This document shows, in pieces, positions 59,320 through 64,000 of a DNA stretch of 64,000 bases (positions within the stretch are counted from its first letter, which is position 1; each line of letters opens with the position of its first letter). This DNA is from CmP2 sp052084925 (GTDB taxonomy: Bacteria > Actinomycetota > Actinomycetes > Actinomycetales > Micrococcaceae): positions 24,095-88,094 of the forward strand of contig JBQDEV010000013.1 of NCBI GenBank assembly GCA_052084925.1, read 5' to 3'. Under the pieces are notes generated by a model. The model saw nothing but the letters and a program-made list of their open reading frames with translations. It was not told the DNA's origin and did no database searches. Both the position numbers and the translations under genes were made by a program.

Positions 59320-59333
59320 GTGAGCTGTCTCAC
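59320..59333. promoter_or_regulatory. Second copy of the GTGASCTGYCTCAC motif upstream of the transporter operon
   Basis: GTGAG-CTGT-CTCAC is a perfect 5-bp inverted repeat about 60 bp upstream of the MHS transporter start. It matches the site at 55807-55820 upstream of ligM. Confidence 0.55.
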
Positions 59334-59390
59334 TGCTGAAGTCTAGGGTTGCCCCCGGCGGCGAAACACGAGAACCTCGACCCGGTCGGA

Positions 59391-60389
59391 CTACGTCGTT
59401 TGTCGCGCTTCCCCGCTCACAGGTTCAGCCCGGTCCCGGTGGTCGTTCATTAGCGGCTCGAAGACCCGCAGGCTGTGTCGACGGGAGACCCACACCCACA
59501 GCAGAGCGGTCACACCGATCGTCATCGGCAGACTGACCAGCAGCGTCATCGGATCAACCGCACCCTGCTCGAGGGAGGTGGCGCTGAACGGGGCCAGCAG
59601 GAAGAGCACGAGGTTGTTGGCGGTGTGCATGACGATGGCGAGTTCGAGACCACCGCTCTTCCACACCAGTGCACCCATGCAGAGGGCGAACACCGCGATA
59701 TCAATCTGTCCGGCCCAGTCATAGCCGTGTCCGAGCATGAACAGTGGCACCGGGATGAGGATGCCCCAGAGCGGGGAGCGTAGCCAGGTTCCCAGCACCT
59801 GCATCGCCAGGCCGCGAAAAACGTACTCTTCCGCCGCGCACTGCAGTGGGGTGAGCAGGACGATGATGATGTACAGCCACAGCGTGCGGCTCGTGGCCTC
59901 GGGCCAGGCGACATCGTTCGGCGGGAAGAGAACGTACAGCCCCACCAGGACGACGGCGTAGAGGGGCAGCGTGATCGCGGCGGCGCGCAGGATCATTCCC
60001 CAGCGCACCCGTCCCCGCACGGAGTGCAGGATGCCCGGCGCGCGTCCGCCCCACCGCATCCCGAGGAGCACCGCGGGCAGCATCACCACGATGAGTCCGA
60101 GCAACAGCAGCAGGTCCATCGGGTTCGACGGGTCGGTGAGGTCCACGGTCGGACGCCAGGTCTCCCCGAACACCCCCTCCTCTGCCATGACCCAGACGAC
60201 GAACAGCGGAAGGCCGAACGCCACACAAAGACCCGCGGTGGTCAGCGTCGCCAGGAGCGGGCGCCACCATTTTCTGCTCCGCGGGGAGTGCCGCATGAGC
60301 CGGTGGTACGGCAAGGCGGCCTGCCGGGCAGTCGAGGGGCCAGCGGAGGTGGCGGGAGGGGCGGTGAGGGTGGTGTCGGTGATCGTCAT
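59391..60389 (-). CDS. CPBP-family intramembrane metalloprotease
   Basis: 332 residues from ATG 60389, eight or so membrane segments. The CPBP (CaaX protease/bacteriocin-processing) motif AAEEYVFRGLAMQVLG contains the Glu-Glu-x-x-x-Arg active-site set, and FMLGHGYDW supplies the histidine. Members process prenylated-like proteins or confer bacteriocin self-immunity; the substrate is unknown. Divergent from a histidine kinase gene, so it may be under that system. Confidence 0.83.
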   Translation of the reverse strand: MTITDTTLTAPPATSAGPSTARQAALPYHRLMRHSPRSRKWWRPLLATLTTAGLCVAFGLPLFVVWVMAEEGVFGETWRPTVDLTDPSNPMDLLLLLGLIVVMLPAVLLGMRWGGRAPGILHSVRGRVRWGMILRAAAITLPLYAVVLVGLYVLFPPNDVAWPEATSRTLWLYIIIVLLTPLQCAAEEYVFRGLAMQVLGTWLRSPLWGILIPVPLFMLGHGYDWAGQIDIAVFALCMGALVWKSGGLELAIVMHTANNLVLFLLAPFSATSLEQGAVDPMTLLVSLPMTIGVTALLWVWVSRRHSLRVFEPLMNDHRDRAEPVSGEARQTT

Positions 60390-60454
60390 GCATCCAGCGT
60401 CGCGGGAATGCGCCGCCGGCGGATCCTCCCTTCGGTCGGACTTCGAACTCAGTC

Positions 60455-60470
60455 TCGTCCTTTCGGACGA
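60455..60470. promoter_or_regulatory. Inverted repeat between the CPBP protease and the kinase gene
   Basis: TCGTCC-TTTC-GGACGA has perfect 6-bp arms, 24 bp upstream of the kinase ATG, inside the 105-bp divergent promoter region. It may be the binding site of the downstream response regulator; this is inference. Confidence 0.35.
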
Positions 60471-60494
60471 TCCAGACACCGCATCGCCGAACCT

Positions 60495-61766
60495 ATGATG
60501 AAGACCATGGCAGCCCAGCGCACCGAGACGACTCCACGTCGACACCGCGATCCGCGTGTCTCCGTCGGCGGTCTTCTCCGCCCCACGCTCACCTCACTGC
60601 TGTGCCTGGGCCTCGGGGCGCTCATCTATCTCGTGGGATTCGGATTGACGGTCGACGACGTGGGCGAGGCGGGTCTCGACGCGCTGACCGGTTTCTTGCT
60701 TGCGGACCTCGTTCTCGGAGTCGTCGCCTGTATCGCGGTGGGCCCCCTGCGTCGCTCCCTCTGGGGCAACGTGCTGATCATCTGCTGCGGTATGGTCAGC
60801 AGCTTCGCGCTGCCCGCCTGGCTGGTGGCCACGAAACGACTCGGCGAACGCCGGATGCTCACCCTGGATCTGGCCGTGGTCGCTGCGATGATGCTCGGGG
60901 TCTGGGGCATGTACGCCTGGCAGGATTCGGTGAGTGCGCCCTACCAGTCCGAGGTACCACTCCCTTCGATAGCCACCGCGGCCGTGGCCGGGTTGATTAC
61001 CGGCTGCGGGCTGCTGTGGGGACGGGTTCGGGGCACTCGAGCCGCGCTCATCGTCTCGTTGCGCGAGCAGGCCAGAACGGCTGAACTGGCCCGGGCGGAG
61101 CAGGCGCGTACCCGAGAGGCGGAAAAGCGCCAGGCACAATTCGACGAACGTCGTTCGGTCGCCCGTGACATGCACGACGGCGTCTCCCATCAGCTCTCGA
61201 TCATTGCCATGCACGCCGGGGCGCTGGCCTCCCGCGACGATCTCGCTCCCGCGCAGATCCGGGAGGCATCACACGTCATCCATCAAGCAGCTCGAGACGC
61301 CGGCAGCATGTTGGCCGACATTCTCACCGCACTGCGTGAACCCGTGGAGGCTGAGAATGCTGGGCAGCAGCACCTGCCGACACTGCGCACGCTGCGCTCG
61401 GTTCTGGACTCGGCAGCGTCGCGAGGCACGAACATCGTGGTGGAGCGACAGGAGCTCTCGACCGCGGAGTGGGAGCGGCATCCCGCTCGAGCAGCCTCCC
61501 TGCTGAGAATGCTGGACGAGGTGCTCGTGAACGCCGGCAAGCACGCCCCCGGTGAACCGGTGTACTTCGACCTGCAGCGCCTCGACACGGCCGTCCTGCT
61601 GCGGGTGCGCAATCGTCTCCCCGACGACGTTTTCGAGACGGTGCTGGGCACCGGGAACGGGCTCCTCGGAATCGAGGAGCAGGCAATGTTGCTGGGCGGG
61701 CAGGCCCGCTCTGGGCCCACCGCCGATGATCATTTCAGCGTGGAGGTGGAGCTGCCGTGGACCTGA
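60495..61766 (+). CDS. DesK-like sensor histidine kinase
   Basis: 423 residues from ATG 60495 (further in-frame ATGs at 60498 and 60507). Five membrane segments at the N terminus (LLCLGLGALIYLVGFGL onward) lead to a cytoplasmic kinase with HisKA_3 motif RSVARDMHDGVSHQLSIIAM (phospho-His) and the ATP-binding DEVLVNAGKHAPG and GTGNGLLGIEE. It senses membrane or envelope state, pairing with the overlapping response regulator gene. Confidence 0.87.
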   Translation: MMKTMAAQRTETTPRRHRDPRVSVGGLLRPTLTSLLCLGLGALIYLVGFGLTVDDVGEAGLDALTGFLLADLVLGVVACIAVGPLRRSLWGNVLIICCGMVSSFALPAWLVATKRLGERRMLTLDLAVVAAMMLGVWGMYAWQDSVSAPYQSEVPLPSIATAAVAGLITGCGLLWGRVRGTRAALIVSLREQARTAELARAEQARTREAEKRQAQFDERRSVARDMHDGVSHQLSIIAMHAGALASRDDLAPAQIREASHVIHQAARDAGSMLADILTALREPVEAENAGQQHLPTLRTLRSVLDSAASRGTNIVVERQELSTAEWERHPARAASLLRMLDEVLVNAGKHAPGEPVYFDLQRLDTAVLLRVRNRLPDDVFETVLGTGNGLLGIEEQAMLLGGQARSGPTADDHFSVEVELPWT

Positions 61767-62452
61767 CATCAACCGCTCGCATCCGGGTTCTTGTCGTCGA
61801 CGACGAGACCCTCATGCGGGCCGGTATCCGGCTGATGATCGACGGCGTTCAGGGTATCGAGGTGGTCGGGGAAGCCGCCGACGGAATCGACGCCGTCGCT
61901 GCGGTCCGGGATCTCGCCCCCGACGTCGTGTTGATGGATATCCGCATGCCGCGGATGAACGGCATCGAAGCCACCCGAGAACTCACCCGCAAGGCGGCGC
62001 GCGCCCGCATCGTCGTACTCACCGCCTTCGACACCGATGACTTTCTCCTCGACGCGCTGCGAGGTGGTGCCGTGTCCTTCCTGCTGAAAGACTCGGCTCC
62101 GGAGCGAGTCGTCCAGGCTGTCACGGAGGCCGCTGCTGGCCACCCTCAGGTCTCGACATCCGCTCTCGCCACCTTGGTCGAGCTTGCCGAACGTGGCCGC
62201 GGCTCCGTGGCACCTCGAACCGAGAACCTCTCGAGCCGGCCCGTCTCACCGCCAGCCATGGTCACCGTCCGCGAATGGGAGGTGGCCCAGTTCGTCGCCC
62301 AGGGCCTCACCAATGCCGACATCGCTGCGGCCCTACACCTCAGTGCCACCACCGTGAAGACTCACCTGGCCAGCCTGTTTGCGAAGCTGCACGTCACCAA
62401 TCGGGTCCAGCTGGCGATCTACATCCTGGAGCACCAGCAACGGCAGGGCTGA
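61757..62452 (+). CDS. NarL/DesR-type response regulator
   Basis: 231 residues starting at GTG 61757 within the end of the kinase gene. Receiver domain with VVDDE, phosphoacceptor Asp in DVVLMDIRMPRMNG and Lys in FLLKDSAP; LuxR helix-turn-helix VREWEVAQFVAQGLTNADIAAALHLSATTVKTHL. Together with the kinase and the divergent CPBP gene it forms a small signalling unit. A copy of the tRNA-Ala terminator hairpin follows its stop. Confidence 0.88.
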   Translation: MDLTSTARIRVLVVDDETLMRAGIRLMIDGVQGIEVVGEAADGIDAVAAVRDLAPDVVLMDIRMPRMNGIEATRELTRKAARARIVVLTAFDTDDFLLDALRGGAVSFLLKDSAPERVVQAVTEAAAGHPQVSTSALATLVELAERGRGSVAPRTENLSSRPVSPPAMVTVREWEVAQFVAQGLTNADIAAALHLSATTVKTHLASLFAKLHVTNRVQLAIYILEHQQRQG

Positions 62453-62464
62453 CCGGAGCCTGGT

Positions 62465-62522
62465 GGGAACGAAAAAATCCCGGATCATCGTTTCCGATGA
62501 CCCGGGATTTCCGTTGGTGGAG
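62465..62522. repeat. Left copy of a 58-bp repeat including a terminator and the tRNA-Ala 3' end
   Basis: Identical to 63608-63665 at 57 of 58 positions (offset 1143). It contains a bidirectional terminator hairpin, ATCCCGG-x-TCATCG-TTTC-CGATGA-x-CCGGGAT, and at its right end the 8 bases that form the 3' end (CTCCACCA) of tRNA-Ala, although no tRNA is present here. Confidence 0.88.
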
Positions 62523-62559
62523 CTGCACGTGGTGGTTCTCGACCGCCCCGACCACTACC

Positions 62560-63477
62560 TCAGTGGTCGGTACGGATCATGCACCATGCTTGGTCGAAGC
62601 GATGCTCGGCGAGGTCTGTGGCGCGAATCCAGACCTCGAAGTTCCCGGCATCGCCGAACCAGCCTTCGAAATGTGTCCAGCTCTCCACCGAGAGCAACAG
62701 CACATATGAGTCGGAGCCATCGCGTAACGGTCGAACCTCATGGAGAACATCGTGGGCGTACTCACTGCCGGAGTCGCTGTGCCCGTAGAGATGCGAGACA
62801 GGGAACACCGGCCCCTTAACTTTCTCTACGCCGCGACGCCATGCCGTCCATGCCGCGTTGGTCTCCTCCTCGACCCGCTCTACCGCGTCGAAAACCGTCT
62901 CGTCTGCGTCGACAAAATCGACAGCCCGGGGCACGCTGAACCCGGCCGCGAGCAGCACCGGCTGACATACTTCCTGTGGCACGTCGAGATCGTCCGGTGC
63001 ATCGACCAGGGGTGGAACGGACTCACCATCGAACGCGACGTGACGGACGAGCCAGCCGCCAGTGCTGTCGTCTTCGGGGTTACCGTATGTGCCGAGGTGA
63101 TGAAATACCTCCAGGTACCCAGTCTCGGGCAGACGGGGAACAGCTTCAGGCCAATCGGACTCACTGAAATCGGTCGACTCAATGAGCGCTTGCGCTTCGC
63201 TCAGCAGGATGGTGGCGATGTGCGCGAGCGGTTCCCCGTCGCCGTTGCGGGGCCATTCAATCGGCCCCAGGGCGGGACCGCCGAGCCAGGAGAGCTCACC
63301 AAGTTCGGCCCGTTCGGCGAGGATACGATCCTTGCCCGCCTCGTACTGGTCGAGCAGCAGCAGCGAGAACTTCAGATCATCGGCGAGGAACCCGGCTCCG
63401 ATCTGAGGTGAGTTCAGCCAGGCGACGATCTGTTCGCGCGACGCGGCAGTGACAGGGGTGCGGGGAAGTTTGGTCAT
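62560..63477 (-). CDS. DUF1963/YwqG-like protein of unknown function
   Basis: 305 residues, soluble. Segments ELSWLGGPALGPIEWPRNGDGEPLAHIATI, FPVSHLYGHSDSGSEYAHDV, and VESWTHFEGWFGDAGNFEVWIRATDLAEHRFDQAW match the DUF1963 (YwqG) pattern. YwqG-like proteins occur as immunity-type or stress genes near toxins but have no proven function. The gene is flanked by a 58-bp repeat that includes the tRNA-Ala 3' end, so it may lie on a small inserted segment. Confidence 0.65.
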   Translation of the reverse strand: MTKLPRTPVTAASREQIVAWLNSPQIGAGFLADDLKFSLLLLDQYEAGKDRILAERAELGELSWLGGPALGPIEWPRNGDGEPLAHIATILLSEAQALIESTDFSESDWPEAVPRLPETGYLEVFHHLGTYGNPEDDSTGGWLVRHVAFDGESVPPLVDAPDDLDVPQEVCQPVLLAAGFSVPRAVDFVDADETVFDAVERVEEETNAAWTAWRRGVEKVKGPVFPVSHLYGHSDSGSEYAHDVLHEVRPLRDGSDSYVLLLSVESWTHFEGWFGDAGNFEVWIRATDLAEHRFDQAWCMIRTDH

Positions 63478-63607
63478 TCTCGTATCTTTCCGAACGGGCG
63501 GACTCCGTGGGCTAGGTCAGAATGTTACGCCGCAGTGTTTGAGTAGTGCGATGCCTACCTCATGCGCTGTTCAAGCACTGAAGACGGGCACGGGATTTAA
63601 CAAGAGC

Positions 63608-63665
63608 GGGAACGAAAGAATCCCGGATCATCGTTTCCGATGACCCGGGATTTCCGTTGGTGGAG
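63608..63665. repeat. Right copy of the 58-bp repeat, at the tRNA-Ala 3' end
   Basis: The copy next to the true tRNA-Ala. The hairpin at about 63621-63652 is the tRNA terminator on the minus strand (ATTCTTTCGTTC follows it). Its last eight bases are the tRNA 3' end including the encoded CCA. Confidence 0.88.
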
Positions 63666-63733
63666 GCAAGGGGACTCGAACCCCTAACCCTCTGCTTGCA
63701 AAGCAGATGCGCTACCAATTGCGCCATGCCCCC
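63658..63733 (-). tRNA. tRNA-Ala (anticodon TGC)
   Basis: 76 nt including an encoded CCA. Acceptor stem GGGGGCA/TGCCTCC (one G-T pair), anticodon stem TCTGC/GCAGA with loop TTTGCAA (anticodon TGC), T-loop GTTCGAGTC. Typically next to tRNA-Ile downstream of gyrA. Confidence 0.95.
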
Positions 63734-63741
63734 GTGGGTAT

Positions 63742-63894
63742 TCAGTTATGTGGTGACTCCGCAGCTGCGGTGTCGAGGGAATCCGTGGCGTCTGACCAGA
63801 TTTCCTTGGTCCGCTCGTTGTCCTTCCAGAAGAAGAACCCGATGCCGACCCCCACTCCCGCACTCACCGCGGCGGCGATCAGTGATTTCTTCAC
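63742..63894 (-). CDS. DLW-39-type conserved micropeptide between tRNA-Ala and tRNA-Ile
   Basis: 50 residues from GTG 63894, with a perfect AGGAGG ribosome-binding site 6 nt upstream. One membrane segment (VKKSLIAAAVSAGVGVGIGFFFW) and a charged tail KDNERTKEIWSDATDSLD; the last part corresponds to the DLW-39 family found downstream of gyrA in actinobacteria. Function is unknown. Confidence 0.85.
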   Translation of the reverse strand: MKKSLIAAAVSAGVGVGIGFFFWKDNERTKEIWSDATDSLDTAAAESPHN

Positions 63895-63924
63895 TGCCGA
63901 CCTCCTGATGTCGTGTGGAGTGAG

Positions 63925-63998
63925 TGGGCGTACCAAGACTTGAACTTGGGACCTCATCGTTATCAGCGATGCGCTCTAACCGCCTGAGCTATACGCCC
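63925..63998 (-). tRNA. tRNA-Ile (anticodon GAT)
   Basis: 74 nt. Acceptor stem GGGCGTA/TACGCCC, anticodon stem CATCG/CGATG with loop CTGATAA (anticodon GAT), T-loop GTTCAAGTC. No CCA is encoded. Confidence 0.95.
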
Positions 63999-64000
63999 TC

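Overview
The window looks like a chromosomal segment from a high-GC actinobacterium, most likely of the order Micrococcales. The evidence is the conserved cell-division/kinase cluster fhaA-fhaB-pstP-rodA-pbpA-pknA-pknB, followed by a pabA/trpG-type amidotransferase, a class E sortase, crgA, a rhomboid protease and ppiA, with tRNA-Ala(TGC), a DLW-39-type micropeptide and tRNA-Ile(GAT) at the right end. In relatives the gyrA-gyrB-dnaN-dnaA region lies just beyond that tRNA pair, so the window is probably close to the replication origin.

Layout. Positions 1-16.1 kb are an accessory arm: the end of a sodium/proline symporter, an AlbA_2-type ATP-binding regulator, an Lrp/LysE pair, several regulator-effector pairs (TetR with a YhgE-like membrane protein, TetR with an ABC exporter, MocR with an EamA exporter), an AraC-GyrI regulator, an orphan antitoxin, a HAD phosphatase and a Fic protein. 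From 16.1 to 31 kb lies the core cell-envelope and kinase block. From 31.2 to 37.6 kb a SAM-riboswitch-controlled flavin monooxygenase and a C39 peptidase flank an inserted pckG-nrdI-nrdF cassette. From 36.4 to 42.7 kb is an iron-siderophore uptake operon with a DtxR/IdeR-like box and an AraC regulator. From 42.7 to 54.4 kb are an SDR, a second Fic protein with an operator array, and a catabolic cluster (LysR, two SDRs, polar amino acid ABC transporter, Asp/Glu-type racemase, FMO), followed by an Abi/HEPN gene in AT-richer DNA. From 54.4 to 59.3 kb is a probable methoxy-aromatic module: a LigM-like tetrahydrofolate O-demethylase, a NarL two-component system and an MHS-family acid transporter. 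The right end holds a CPBP protease divergent from a DesK/DesR-type system, a YwqG-like gene and the tRNAs.

The most striking content is the nrdI-nrdF pair. In NrdF three of the metal-binding carboxylates are replaced by Gln122, Ser182 and Lys216 while the radical tyrosine (Tyr129) is kept. This is the QSK signature of the metal-free (class Ie) ribonucleotide reductase radical subunit, which uses a NrdI-generated DOPA radical. No nrdE or nrdH accompanies it. The cassette also carries a divergent GTP-PEP carboxykinase whose P-loop cysteine is serine, and it is bounded exactly by a 69-bp direct repeat that duplicates the junction between the two flanking genes, so it appears to be a discrete insertion.

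Other points of note are a DnaA-box cluster between crgA and the rhomboid gene, a 58-bp direct repeat containing the 3' end of tRNA-Ala on both sides of the YwqG-like gene, a shared inverted-repeat motif upstream of the ligM-like gene and its transporter operon, and several divergent-promoter operators that can be read directly from the sequence.
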